Origin: Candidatus Electrothrix scaldis
GTDB taxonomy: Bacteria > Desulfobacterota > Desulfobulbia > Desulfobulbales > Desulfobulbaceae
NCBI GenBank assembly: GCA_033584155.1
Contig: CP138355.1
Span: 1,937,501 to 2,001,500, forward strand
Direction of reading: 5' to 3'
Length of the DNA: 64,000 bases
Below, piece after piece: positions 34,893-43,499 of the stretch. A model generated the notes under the pieces. That model was not told where the DNA came from, ran no database searches, and saw only the letters and a program-made list of their open reading frames with translations. Position numbers and translations under genes: made by a program. The first letter of the stretch is position 1; each line of letters opens with the position of its first letter.

Positions 34893-36386
34893 CTACACTC
34901 GCTCGGTATACAGGGTGTCGGGGAACTCTATAATGCAGGTTACGCCCTGCTCAGAGATGAAGCGGACCGTTCCTTGGAGCTGTTGTTCTCCTATGGCCAG
35001 GATGGTTCGAAGACCTAAGGTGGTTTGCCCCCGAAAATCAAAGTCCAGAGGTACTCCTACACCATCATCAGCAACAGTGACTTCTATGTTGCCTGCCGTA
35101 TTGCGAAGCACCTGGACAGAGATTAGCCCTTGTTGTTTGTCGGGGAAGGCATATTTCAGTGCATTGGAGAGCAATTCATTGACGATCAGGCCGCAGGGGA
35201 TTGCCGTATCAAGCAGTAAGAACAGGGATTCACTTTCCAGCTTGAGGGAGACATTATGGGCTGCCGGAGAATGGCTTTGGATGATCAGGTTGGCGAGCTC
35301 CTGGAGATAGTCCTTCAGGGCGATGCGTGAGAGGTCATGGGATTGGTAGAGCTTCTGGTGTACCAAGGAGATGGTTAAGATCCGCTGTTCAGTATCTGTG
35401 ACGAGCTTTTGCACCTGCTCGTTATCAGGCATTGTGGCTGCTTGCAGGACAAGCATGGAGCGGATGACCTGGAGAGTGTTCTTGGTGCGATGATAGAGCT
35501 CACGTAAGAGGATGTCTTTTTCTTCAATGGTTGCCCGTAAGTTGTTCATAGCCTCTTTGCGGGCTGTAATATCACGGACAAAAATAACAAAAAAGCCGTT
35601 TTCAACTTCTACGTACTGTGTGCTGACCTCCACATCATAGAGCGTGCCGTCCTTATGCCGATGCTGTGTCTCAAAGCGATCATAGCCTTTGTCAAGGATC
35701 TCCTGGGTTTTATCTGCAATTTCATCCGGTGTCATGATGCCATCTATTTCCAGGACACGCATAGAGTATAGCTCTTCTTTGCTGTATCCGCTCATCTGGC
35801 AATAGGCATCGTTAATTTCCAGAATTTCCCCTTGCATATTTGTTATCCAGAATCCATCAATGGATGTTTCGAGAATCGACCTATATCGTTTTTCTTCTCG
35901 TAAGAGGGCTTCCTGGTTTTGCTTGCGTTCCGTGATGTCGCGTACCACCGCAATGAGGCATCCTTGTTCGTCAAGGACGGATTTTTTTAAGTTTACCTCC
36001 ACCCAAAAAAGTGTGCCGTCTTTTTTCTTGCTCTGCCATTGGAAGATCTGTGGTTCTCCCTGGATTGCCTTCTGGATGTAGGTCAGGGCTTCAGCCTGAC
36101 TGTACGGTGGAATGCCCGCGCTGAGCGCGTTGACATCCATTTGGAGGATTTCTTCTTTTGTGTAGCCATAGAGTTCTGCTGTTTTCTCATTGACGTCGAT
36201 AAAACTACCGTCCTTCATGTCATGAATGATGATGGCATCGTTTACCGCGTTGAAGATGGTGCGATAATTATCTATGGATTTGCCCAGTTCATTCTGTGTT
36301 TCCTCACACTCTGATTTTTCCTGTTCTAACTTCTGGATCCTTCTTTCAAGTTCCTCGTAGATAGGCTCTGTTGGCATGGTGGGCAC
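34893..36386 (-). CDS. Two-PAS sensor histidine kinase, HisKA_2 type
   Basis: 497 residues, no transmembrane segment, so probably cytoplasmic. A short coiled coil (YEELERRIQKLEQEKSECEE) is followed by PAS 1 (about 35-150; YRTIFNAVNDAIIIHD, ELYGYTKEEILQMDV), a PAC segment, and PAS 2 (about 160-280; YRSILETSIDGFWITN, INDAYCQMSGYSKEELY). The phosphorylation motif is LLRELYHRTKNTLQVIRSML, and the ATPase domain has GLIVNELLSNALKYAFPDK and VADDGVGVP. HisKA_2 kinases often act in phosphorelays or general stress circuits. No response regulator is next to it, so it is an orphan. A 13-bp inverted repeat follows upstream at 36437-36477. Confidence 0.9.
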   Translation of the reverse strand: MPTMPTEPIYEELERRIQKLEQEKSECEETQNELGKSIDNYRTIFNAVNDAIIIHDMKDGSFIDVNEKTAELYGYTKEEILQMDVNALSAGIPPYSQAEALTYIQKAIQGEPQIFQWQSKKKDGTLFWVEVNLKKSVLDEQGCLIAVVRDITERKQNQEALLREEKRYRSILETSIDGFWITNMQGEILEINDAYCQMSGYSKEELYSMRVLEIDGIMTPDEIADKTQEILDKGYDRFETQHRHKDGTLYDVEVSTQYVEVENGFFVIFVRDITARKEAMNNLRATIEEKDILLRELYHRTKNTLQVIRSMLVLQAATMPDNEQVQKLVTDTEQRILTISLVHQKLYQSHDLSRIALKDYLQELANLIIQSHSPAAHNVSLKLESESLFLLLDTAIPCGLIVNELLSNALKYAFPDKQQGLISVQVLRNTAGNIEVTVADDGVGVPLDFDFRGQTTLGLRTILAIGEQQLQGTVRFISEQGVTCIIEFPDTLYTERV

Positions 36387-36436
36387 CTGTTCATCATAAC
36401 GAAGTGGAGAGAGGAAAGGAGAACTCTTCCTGTAGA

Positions 36437-36477
36437 TATCAGATCAAGTTTGAACGGCGCTTCCACTTGATCTGATA
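36437..36477. promoter_or_regulatory. 13-bp perfect inverted repeat upstream of the PAS kinase
   Basis: TATCAGATCAAGT and ACTTGATCTGATA are separated by 15 bases, about 50 bases before the kinase start and after the stop of the unknown gene. There is no T-run on either strand, so this is more like an operator or a stable mRNA hairpin than a terminator. Confidence 0.55.
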
Positions 36478-36512
36478 CAGTATCAACGCGGTAAAACGAC
36501 TTCGCGATTTTA

Positions 36513-37673
36513 TTAATAAATCGCGTAAGGATTTATTACAATGTCATGTACTTTCTTGTCAAGATGCAGTCGCTGAATAATCTGGCCGTAGATATTCAAT
36601 GACCTCGATTTCCCGATGTTCTTCTCGTACTCCCTTGCGTGGGCAGGCGCGAGATCCTTGATTCCCATTGTCACGATGCGGATGGGCTGGTCAATATGTT
36701 CAGACAGGGGGTGGGTATAGGAAAGAACAAAGGCCCCGCTTTCATCCTGTTGGATGAGAAAATCACCGTGCATAAGGACTTCTGCTTGCTGGAAGTTCAT
36801 GTCGCTGAGACGCTGAATCACTGCCTGGGCCGAGGTTGTCTTTGCCTGCGGCTGTTCCTCCTCTCTTCCTTTCCGTTTATGGGAGTCTTTTTTTTGGATC
36901 GCCCTGAGTTTTTTGTGGATAGAGGCCATCTTTTCCTGTCGTCTCTCCTCGGCTGTTTTTGCATGAGGGGCTGCGGCGTCCTGTTGCTCTCCCTGTGTCT
37001 CTTTTTCGATACCTTGTTTGGTCGGGGCAGTGATTTCCTCAGGCTCAATAAGCTCGCAACCGATCACTGCCCGCCCTGTAACAAGTTGTGGTAAGAGGGC
37101 CTTGTAGACTTGGCCTATAGTCAGTGATTGGCCGATTAAGGCGTTCAGAACTCTTTTGATGTCCTGCCTGCCGAATTCACCTCCTAAGGCTTCAAAGACT
37201 TTTTCTTCCAGGCTTTCGCTGTTTTTTTCGATGATGGCAATCTGTTGAGCGAGCTGATTTTTTGCATCTTTGGCAGCATTTTCTCTGATGCGAGCCTCGT
37301 TGATATAATGAAAATCAGGTGATGCTGGGCTCTTGGCCAGCTTGAGGAAATATTGCTTACGGGCTGCATGGGCTTGGCCTGTAAAATCTTCCTCCTGCTC
37401 TGTTTCTGTCTGCTGAAAACGGATCAGAATCTGTTGCCAGTGGTCCAGGAGTGCTCCGGTGACTCCAGGGAGCCGCTCGTAGAGCGGAGTTTCTTCTTTG
37501 TTTAAGTCCTCCAGCATGCAGACCAGCTTTTCAGGGCGGATATCCTTGGGAGCAATGCTTTCGGCAACAGGTTGGCCCCGGTAGAGGTCCGTGATATTTT
37601 TTGATCCCTTTTGTGGATACCATAATGTCTCAGGTAAGTCTTCTATTTTTGAGATTATTTTTGGAGAGTTCAT
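36513..37673 (-). CDS. Conserved-looking cytoplasmic protein of unknown function
   Basis: 386 residues. I do not recognise a family. The N-terminal 200 residues are helical, with WYPQKGSKNITDLYRGQPV, PGVTGALLDHWQQILIRF and EALGGEFGRQDIKRVLNAL. The middle (about 215-285) is a highly charged linker rich in Lys, Glu and Gln (EERRQEKMASIHKKLRAIQ). The C-terminal 100 residues are beta-rich (FLIQQDESGAFVLSYTHPLS; PIRIVTMGIKDLAPAHAREY). There is no signal peptide or membrane segment. Its stop codon lies within a CGCGATTT-AATCGCG hairpin. It is on the same strand as the PAS kinase with 126 bases between them, and could be its partner or target; nothing in the sequence proves this. Confidence 0.6.
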   Translation of the reverse strand: MNSPKIISKIEDLPETLWYPQKGSKNITDLYRGQPVAESIAPKDIRPEKLVCMLEDLNKEETPLYERLPGVTGALLDHWQQILIRFQQTETEQEEDFTGQAHAARKQYFLKLAKSPASPDFHYINEARIRENAAKDAKNQLAQQIAIIEKNSESLEEKVFEALGGEFGRQDIKRVLNALIGQSLTIGQVYKALLPQLVTGRAVIGCELIEPEEITAPTKQGIEKETQGEQQDAAAPHAKTAEERRQEKMASIHKKLRAIQKKDSHKRKGREEEQPQAKTTSAQAVIQRLSDMNFQQAEVLMHGDFLIQQDESGAFVLSYTHPLSEHIDQPIRIVTMGIKDLAPAHAREYEKNIGKSRSLNIYGQIIQRLHLDKKVHDIVINPYAIY

Positions 37674-38155
37674 AGTGTCTATACTCCGCTTTGGATTGCT
37701 GTTATGAGTAACTACTCAATTTAACTTTACTCATGGTGTTTTTGGATGCTGCTTTTCTGCGTGAGGACTTTGCGAGGGAACTCGTTCGTTCTGTGTGGAG
37801 AAGTGCAGGCTTGTTTTTGTAAAGATTGCTCTTTTTTGTCACCCTAGCGCGATCGAATTTTATTGCAAGGGAGAAAGCTAATAGGAAGCATCTCTATTTT
37901 GTTAATTTTATAAAATGAATATGTTACGTTGTTTTTACAGAATTGTTTTTGTGGTGATAGGTTATCTTTTTGGATAGATTGAGTTTTTGTAAGGTGCTGT
38001 CTTGAGTGGGATGTTTTTTACATAATTGTTGAAATATGACAAGAAATATTTGTCGAGTGAAAAGAGAAAGTAGGGGAGTTGGGGGCTGGATGGTTGTGGA
38101 TTTTTGTGAGGAGGGTTTTGCGGGTGTTTTTGGGGAGAGAAGGAAGGGGGAAATG
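37674..38155. other. Intergenic stretch, nothing recognised
   Basis: No good gene. The part at 37850-38050 is AT-rich. Minus-strand frames here run on from the nuclease-like remnant to its right but lack family similarity. Possible promoters of the unknown gene lie at the left end. Confidence 0.5.
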
Positions 38156-38470
38156 TCCCGGAGCATGCTCTACTCAGGGCCTTTTCGCTGGCATCGTCCT
38201 CTGTGGGATAGACGTTGTTGGGATCTTGATACTGGCCGCCGAGATATTTACGAAAGCGCATGATGTCCGTGGGCAGCTTGGCCTTCTGGATTTCGATCAG
38301 AACCAGCTTGCGGCTGCCGTCCTCCTGGCGGATCACAGCGGAGAAGTCGATGCGGAAGACGGTGAGGTTCAGGCCGATTTTTTTCTGAACTCTGTGGGTT
38401 TGAACTCCAGGGTTTCGATTTCCTGATCAAGGATTTTGGAGAGGATCAGCCTGGCGATGCGCATTGCAAT
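38156..38470 (-). pseudogene. Rpn/PD-(D/E)XK nuclease-family remnant, frameshifted
   Basis: In one frame from about 38470 the sequence reads RMRIARLILSKILDQEIETL then EFKPTEFRKK. In a second frame it continues IGLNLTVFRIDFSAVIRQED, then KLVLIEIQKAKLPTDIMRFR and KYLGGQYQDPNN. The change lies in a run of seven A near 38375. The motif D-FSA...LIEIQKAK is the D-x(n)-E-x-Q/K of PD-(D/E)XK nucleases related to Rpn and PDDEXK_2 transposase-like proteins. Both ends are missing: intact relatives are near 300 residues. It is a decayed gene. Confidence 0.65.
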
Positions 38471-38904
38471 CCGCTCATTTTTTTAGCTATTTTTCAGGAA
38501 AAGAGCACTTTTACGTATAAATCTCCAACTGGTATTTTTAAATCGATAGAAATAAAATGAAGCTTATCATTATCTTTTAAGATTTCCATCTCCCACTTTT
38601 TTCCTCTTCGCCTGTATATCCAAATTTCAATTTCTTTCTGGCTCACCAGGACATATTCTTGTAAACTTGGAATTCTGAGATAATTTTGCAGTTTATCTCC
38701 TCTATCAAAATGTTTCGTTGATTCTGACAGAACTTCAACAATGAGTATCGGTTTTTCTTTAACTGATTCGTCATTATCGTCCGGGTCGCATTTGACAAAA
38801 ACATCGGGATAATAACAATCAAACCCTGCTGATAATTTCATGTCACTTGAATAAACATCACATGGGGATTCAAGCAAATGATTGGCAATATTTCTGAATA
38901 TGTT

Positions 38905-40772
38905 AAGGGTGTTGAAAAGATCATCTCAATATTGCACAAAAACAGTTGCTTAAGCTAAAAAAAGCCTGTATAATAAAAAAAAATTCAATAATATTAAATC
39001 GCTTGCTCATTTCAAGTGTTATGCATAATAAAAATATCAAACGTATCGTACAAAAAGAGCTCAAGAAAAACTATCCCAATTGGAACCGTCTGAATCGAAA
39101 AACCAAAAAAGAAATCTCTCGAAAAGTTCTTGCGCAGGTCGCAGGCGAGTATGATTTTAAACAGGAGATTTCAGCCTCGTCGGATGAGCTGCTCGGCGTG
39201 GAGCAACAGGTTCAGACAAAAGGCATTATCAGCCTTGACCAGATGGCTGATATTGTCAATGAATCAAAAAATAACAATATCATGAAGCTTTGCGGAAAAA
39301 GTCGTTTCGCCAAATATATCAAAGATGAAGAACTCCGGTTTATCGACCAGCTGCTTGACAACGAAATTATCAATCGCCTGTTAGCTTATGAGGGCTATAG
39401 TCCTGCTATGCGGGACTTATTTCCTCACAACATGTTTCGTGCCGAACTGCTCAAGACGATCAAGTATCCAGAAATAAGCTACCGAAAATTCTGTGATAAA
39501 GAATACCTCGGCCTTGACCGCAAACAGAACCGCGCCTTTATCGGATTGTCATTGCGTGAAAAAGCAATTATTGACCATACTCAGCTCAGCAAATTCCGTC
39601 ATTCCCTTACATTTGTCCAACAAATTAATATTACGGTGTATATTTTGCACCATTTTTTGCAGTCCGGGATGCTTGGTGACCATATTCTGCACGGAGTGGA
39701 CTCTACCGAACTGGCCAATGAATGTAAAATCCCCTTGGCTTCACTAAATATCAATGGCCAAAACATACGTATTTACAGTGATCTCGATAGCGACTGTGGA
39801 AAACGACGCAACAAGCGTGACAAATCTGTATACGTAGTCGGCTATCGTCTGCATACGTTAACCGCGATTGATACTGAAACCGGTCATAGTTTTCCGATTA
39901 TCTCCCTGCTTGCACCGGCAAATCACCATGACAGCCATTTTCTTTCGCTTTTGGTTGATGTGGCGCAGGCTATGGGCGTTGAGGTGAAACTGGTCACCGC
40001 CGATACTGCCTATCATGACAATGACGGATCATTGCACGACAAAACAGGTATATACGTGACAACCCCACCCTGTTCCACAGTATCTACACCGGACAATGTT
40101 GATACCGCCAATGGCACGGTTTTCTGCCATAACGAATGTTCTGTTCCTATGGAGTATGCGGGCGTTGACGAAGATCATCACGAGTATAAATGCGCAGCAA
40201 ATACAGGTGAATGCCTTCTTAAAGGAAGCTGCCCTCAATGTCGAAGCATATCATTAGACAGAGGCTTTTTCCAGCGAATACCTTACCATGTCGAGCAGAT
40301 ACGGGAGGCGCATGATATTCGCAAGAACTGTGAACGGCCTTTCAATCTGTTAAAGCATCAAACCGGTCTTGAAACCGTTCGGGTTCGCGGTCAGTCCGCA
40401 ATCACAGTTCGATGTACGTTCAGCAGCATCTCTTTGTTATTGTTAAAAATGGCAGGAACCCGCAAAAAAAGAACCTGCTAAAAAGTCACCGCAACTGCCG
40501 CTCTTCAAAATGGCAGCATAACAGAAAGATCAAAGAAACAATGTAAATTATTGCAGCACCCAACAATACCCGTTTGCTCATTTTTGCTGTTCCTGACAGT
40601 CGGCTTGTCCAAAAAACAGAGTCTTTGCCCATAGTGGTTTGAAAAAGGCTAAAATCCGCCTGGAAAGTGTTCGACATCAAGCTGCAGCAACACTGATAAA
40701 CGAAAAAAAATGCTTATTGGGCATCTCGGACAACTGAAATTGCTCTATGCTGGGGTACTTTTCAACACCCTT
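38905..40772 (+). mobile_element. IS-D copy 1 (DDE transposon, unassigned family)
   Basis: 1868 bp, ends AAGGGTGTTGAAAAG and CTTTTCAACACCCTT. The 5-bp duplication ATGTT is at 38900-38904 and 40773-40777. It contains one transposase on the plus strand and a convergent 64-codon ORF. Copy 2 lies inverted at 43500-45366 (1867 bp, one A shorter in a poly-A run before the transposase). Confidence 0.93.
39021..40481 (+). CDS. DDE transposase of IS-D copy 1
   Basis: 486 residues from ATG 39021. The frame is open further upstream (39000 and earlier), but this extension differs between the two copies because of a one-base length difference in a poly-A run, which supports 39021 as the start. The DDE motifs are HGVDSTELANECKIPLAS (first Asp), VKLVTADTAYHDNDGSL (second Asp) and REAHDIRKNCERPFNLLK (Glu). 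A cysteine-rich segment (YKCAANTGECLLKGSCPQC) precedes the last block, as in IS1182-like and related IS4-clan transposases. I cannot assign the IS family with confidence. It differs from copy 2 in Asp versus Gly in GSLHDKTG, and both are full length. Confidence 0.88.
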   Translation: MHNKNIKRIVQKELKKNYPNWNRLNRKTKKEISRKVLAQVAGEYDFKQEISASSDELLGVEQQVQTKGIISLDQMADIVNESKNNNIMKLCGKSRFAKYIKDEELRFIDQLLDNEIINRLLAYEGYSPAMRDLFPHNMFRAELLKTIKYPEISYRKFCDKEYLGLDRKQNRAFIGLSLREKAIIDHTQLSKFRHSLTFVQQINITVYILHHFLQSGMLGDHILHGVDSTELANECKIPLASLNINGQNIRIYSDLDSDCGKRRNKRDKSVYVVGYRLHTLTAIDTETGHSFPIISLLAPANHHDSHFLSLLVDVAQAMGVEVKLVTADTAYHDNDGSLHDKTGIYVTTPPCSTVSTPDNVDTANGTVFCHNECSVPMEYAGVDEDHHEYKCAANTGECLLKGSCPQCRSISLDRGFFQRIPYHVEQIREAHDIRKNCERPFNLLKHQTGLETVRVRGQSAITVRCTFSSISLLLLKMAGTRKKRTC

Positions 40773-40978
40773 ATGTTACCTGTTATTTTCACATGATTTT
40801 CTTTAGCACCGGACATTGCATAGATTTCACCGTTAACCAACTCATGCTTTGTGTCTGCTTTTTCTTCTAATAACAGATAGTCATCTTTTGTAAATAACTT
40901 CCTTTGAGGTAATCCCATCATCTTCCCTTCTCAGTATTCCGTATCCATAGCCTTTCCATCTGCATTTCATTATAACAC

Positions 40979-41109
40979 CACGCTCACCCGCCGCCCGGGT
41001 ATTGCCGCGATGATCAGGGGGGCGTTCATTTTCCTCAAAAGAATATTACCTGATGCGGGCAGGCAGGGCAATTGGGACTGGCGGAGGCGGATGTTCGACC
41101 CTGAACGGG
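40979..41109. repeat. Intergenic repeat family B, unit B1
   Basis: Located between the RelE-like stop (41118) and the Uma2 start (40921). It shares the order GCTCACC-x-GC, ATGATC, CATTTTCCTCAA-AGAAT, ACC-GAT-C-GGCAG and GGCGGAGG with unit B2 at 41652. On the gene strand it begins CTAACTCCCC right after the stop and ends near GTGTTATAATG. GTTATAAT occurs at both edges. Confidence 0.65.
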
Positions 41110-41117
41110 GAGTTAGA

Positions 41118-41387
41118 TTATAACTTTTGCAGTATTTTTTCATATTCTCTATGGGAGCCGATCCAAAACCAAACAATTGCAGCGTCATCAATAATTCCAA
41201 CCGCTCTATAGTCAATGTTTATCCGTACAGAATAAACAGGTTTGCCGGAATGAACCCGCTTAAAGCGCAAGCTGGGGTGATATGGATTATTTTTGAATTG
41301 GGAATATGCATTTTTTGTCTGTTTTCGGATAGCTGTCGGCAGGGCGAAATACAATTTCCAAAACTTTTCTGTCGTATGCGAAATCAC
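41118..41387 (-). CDS. RelE/ParE-superfamily toxin
   Basis: 89 residues. The N-terminus (SHTTEKFWKLYFALPTAIRK) is the two-helix start of RelE-like toxins. The core strands FKRVHSGKPVYSVRI, YRAVGIIDDAAIVWFWIGSH and EYEKIL are characteristic. RelE-type toxins bind the ribosome and cut mRNA, or inhibit gyrase in ParE forms; the sequence alone does not decide. The ATG overlaps the antitoxin stop by four bases (antitoxin gene first), the standard toxin-antitoxin arrangement. The pair occupies one segment of the repeat-separated array. Confidence 0.85.
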   Translation of the reverse strand: MISHTTEKFWKLYFALPTAIRKQTKNAYSQFKNNPYHPSLRFKRVHSGKPVYSVRINIDYRAVGIIDDAAIVWFWIGSHREYEKILQKL

Positions 41388-41602
41388 AGCGAATCCAAAT
41401 CTAAAGGCTTTGTCTTGCCTGCGCGATATTCTTTTAAGGCTTCATCGGCAAGGTCTGCCAAAAAGTCTTCGGATTCAGCAAACAAAGAATCCCATTTTTT
41501 TTCTGCCAATAACTCATCCAGCAGCAATCTTGCAATCATATTTTGCTGCGTATCAGGGAGCTTTGATGCCTCTTGGAATGCGTGTTCAAGCAATTTTGTC
41601 AT
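41384..41602 (-). CDS. Antitoxin partner of the RelE-like toxin
   Basis: 72 residues from ATG at 41602, with GGAGAAA upstream. It reads TKLLEHAFQEASKLPDTQQN, MIARLLLDELLAEKKWD, then DFLADLADEALKEYRAGKTK and PLDLDSL. This is the small helical antitoxin group often paired with RelE-like toxins (SPI-2/DUF-type with L-x-E-L-x-x-E-x-x-W-D). Its C-terminal helix probably binds the toxin. It overlaps the toxin start. Confidence 0.85.
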   Translation of the reverse strand: MTKLLEHAFQEASKLPDTQQNMIARLLLDELLAEKKWDSLFAESEDFLADLADEALKEYRAGKTKPLDLDSL

Positions 41603-41651
41603 ATTATTTCTCCTGAAATTATCATTGCAAAATTTTTTCTTAACAACAAAA

Positions 41652-41815
41652 GCTCACCTGCTTGAGAATCACCACGATGATCCGGTTGGATGAGTCCATT
41701 TTCCTCAAGAGAATGGTACCAGATACAGGCAGATGGGGCAAGGGGGATGGTGGAGGAGAAAAGGAAAATATCTTGAAGTCAGTGGGAGTTCAGAAGGATA
41801 AATTCGCCCCTTTTT
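41652..41815. repeat. Intergenic repeat family B, unit B2
   Basis: Located between the antitoxin start (41602) and the HhH gene stop (41790), overlapping the last codons of the latter. Its left half matches unit B1. Its right half (GGTGGAGGAGAAAAGGAAAAT, then AAATTCGCCCCTTTTT) matches unit B3 at 42190-42313, so it is the most complete copy and ties the three together. Confidence 0.65.
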
Positions 41816-42119
41816 GCTTTTTGTTATCTGTTTGTTCTTTTAAGTATTCTTGCCTTTCCTGCGTGTATTTCCACCAAGGTTTTGGGTCTTCACCTTCCAT
41901 GAAGCGAGTGATTGAGATGAACACGTCGAGTACACATGGATCGTGTTTTGTTGCTGTTTTTCTGCAAAGCTCTTCGTACATCTGATATGGAGATTTATCT
42001 ATCAGGTCGCTTGGTTGGTTGATGCCTATGGATAACAGATCTTTCTCTATAGATTTTCCTATATTGGGAAGGTCGGTGAGAACGTGAACGTTATTTCTGA
42101 TGACTTTTTGGGGATTCAT
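41790..42119 (-). CDS. Helix-hairpin-helix protein of the Cdd1 / 'pathogenicity locus' family
   Basis: 109 residues. HhH motif LTDLPNIGKSIEKDLLSIGI, then NQPSDLIDKSPYQMYEELCR, KHDPCVLDVFISITRFMEGE and PWWKYTQERQEYL are the signature of this small family, annotated elsewhere as Cdd1 or mitomycin-resistance-like. The conserved HDPCVLDVF is complete. The HhH suggests DNA or protein binding; the function is not known. The last residues (KGANLSF) are encoded by the flanking repeat, so the natural C-terminus has been altered. Confidence 0.82.
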   Translation of the reverse strand: MNPQKVIRNNVHVLTDLPNIGKSIEKDLLSIGINQPSDLIDKSPYQMYEELCRKTATKHDPCVLDVFISITRFMEGEDPKPWWKYTQERQEYLKEQTDNKKQKGANLSF

Positions 42120-42170
42120 AGCATGTTGTTTTTCTGACAGGAATGGTCAAAAGAGAAGGTAATTGGGGAA

Positions 42171-42313
42171 GCGTTCTCTCATCCCTGTTTTTGGCGGAGG
42201 AGAAAAGGAAAATGCCCTGAAGCTGGCGGGAAATTCAGGAAAATAAATCCGTCCCCTTTTTATTCCTGAAGCTGGCGGGAAATTCAGGAAAATAAATCCG
42301 TCCCCTTTTTATT
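42171..42313. repeat. Intergenic repeat family B, unit B3, with a 49-bp tandem duplication
   Basis: Between the HhH gene start (42119) and the secreted-protein stop (42326). Two perfect copies of a 49-bp unit occupy 42216-42264 and 42265-42313, beginning CCTGAAGCTGGCGGG and ending in CCGTCCCCTTTTTATT. The upstream part GGCGGAGGAGAAAAGGAAAAT matches unit B2. Confidence 0.85.
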
Positions 42314-42325
42314 CACTGTGGGGAA

Positions 42326-42865
42326 TTAATTGGGGGCTGTCTTCTGTTTCTCTCTAAAATATGGGTCCATTATATTATGTTTTTTGGGGACGAGGTTTAT
42401 TTTGTCCCGGCTTAAGTTGGTAGTCTTAGCCCGTTTTATTTCTTTTTTACCAAGGAGTTCAATGTTCTTGAAGTTTGTCCAGATGCCACCCTCATCACCT
42501 CCCATTCGGAAGTCTATGATTCTAACTTGCATGTTCTTCATTAGGAATTTGTCGTCTTTCGGATGGTTGAGCTTGATGTTTATAGGACTGCCGGACGTGA
42601 AGGGGACATTGTCATTTTCCTGTGAGGTTACTTTTGTATCGATTAACGAAACTTTGTAATGTGCTGGTACGGTTCGGTCAACTCCTGCGCTGCCAGACAT
42701 TCCAGGAATGCCTTTGACATGCTTTTTAGGATACCAAGATATCTCTTGAATGCGTCCTTCGATTGTCATTGTCGCCGTAGGTGGCATGGGTGAAGCAGAA
42801 GATGATTGAATGAAACAAACCGAACTGATAGCTACTACGAAAATTTTGAGCCATTTCATAAACAT
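42326..42865 (-). CDS. Exported protein of unknown function
   Basis: 179 residues. The N-terminal signal peptide is MKWLKIFVVAISSVCFIQSS, with cleavage near SSSASPMPPT, so it is periplasmic or secreted. The mature part starts ATMTIEGRIQEISWYPKKHV, and further TVPAHYKVSLIDTKVTSQE, SPINIKLNHPKDDKFLMKN and MQVRIIDFRMGGDEGGIW suggest a single small beta-barrel or OB-like fold. I recognise no family. ATG at 42865 or 42859 (MKWLK) are possible starts, with AGGAAA upstream. It is one single-gene segment of the repeat-separated array. Confidence 0.7.
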   Translation of the reverse strand: MFMKWLKIFVVAISSVCFIQSSSASPMPPTATMTIEGRIQEISWYPKKHVKGIPGMSGSAGVDRTVPAHYKVSLIDTKVTSQENDNVPFTSGSPINIKLNHPKDDKFLMKNMQVRIIDFRMGGDEGGIWTNFKNIELLGKKEIKRAKTTNLSRDKINLVPKKHNIMDPYFREKQKTAPN

Positions 42866-42886
42866 TTCCTTGTATTGGGGTATAAT

Positions 42887-43055
42887 GTATTAATAAGTGG
42901 AAATTTATCCTGCTATTGACTGTAATAGGTACCGCAAAAATCCACTTATTCAGATATTAACACGGTAAAAGTGGAAACATTTTCCACTTATCATGCCATA
43001 CAGTGGCTAACATAACATGAGAAAAGAGGCTAATAGGGGTCTGTCCCTTATTATC
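42887..43055. repeat. Intergenic repeat family A, unit A1
   Basis: 169 bp. It contains inverted pairs ATAAGTGGA/TCCACTTAT and AAGTGGAAA/TTTCCACTT, an inner CTATT/AATAG hairpin, a GCCA/TGGC hairpin (CCATACAGTGG), and the end GGGGTCTGTCCCTTATTATC. It lies 13 bases after the stop of the 242-residue gene and 21 bases before the start of the secreted-protein gene (minus strand). About 90 percent of it matches A2. Confidence 0.85.
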
Positions 43056-43499
43056 TGCTTATTATCGATCAGCCGCGCTGCTTTTTAGCGTCGGCTGGAT
43101 TTGCCTTGTTAGGTTTAATATCAATTAAATATATAAGATCGTTCTCCGTGCAGACCCAAAAGCTAATGCCATTGTAATAATATGTAACCGCATCAACATC
43201 AGTATAGTTAGGTTCTTTGTGGAGATTATAGGGACAACCCATATGTTCATCTTTAAAAAGTGGCTCGCCAAATTGTTTTAATAATAATTCCCTAGTACTT
43301 CCAATAGTAATGCCATTAATGCTAGGTAGAATGCCCTCGCTATTAAAACTTTTATCACTTAACCTGAAGCTCGTTATAAGTTTGCTATCTGCATCAGTAT
43401 AAATACCAAGAAATACGTTTTTATTTTCGTACATAGTTGCATAATACAGAACGCGCCCTTTTCGGTCATCTAAAAATATTTTTCCTTCACCCCCTATTA

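Larger units (their letters stand above)
38494..40921 (-). pseudogene. Uma2-family gene interrupted by IS-D
   Basis: The start is ATG at 40921 (MMGLPQRKLFTKDDYLLLEE), preceded by GAAGGGAAG. The frame runs to 40773, where IS-D copy 1 is inserted, and resumes at 38899. Removing the IS and one ATGTT restores KITGN-IFRNIANHLLESP without a frame change: 184 residues, the normal Uma2 length. Family features are YEL-like HELVNGEIYAMSGAKENH, FDCYYPDVFVKCDPD, KPILIVEVLSESTKHFDRGD and LQEYVLVSQKEIEIWIYRR. All expected catalytic residues (E, D, E-V-L, K) are still present, so precise excision would give back a normal protein. Confidence 0.88.

Noticed and set aside
40773-43499. Composite transposon bounded by IS-D
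   Set aside because: Each IS-D copy has its own 5-bp duplication and there is no common outer duplication, so there is no evidence that the block moved as a unit.
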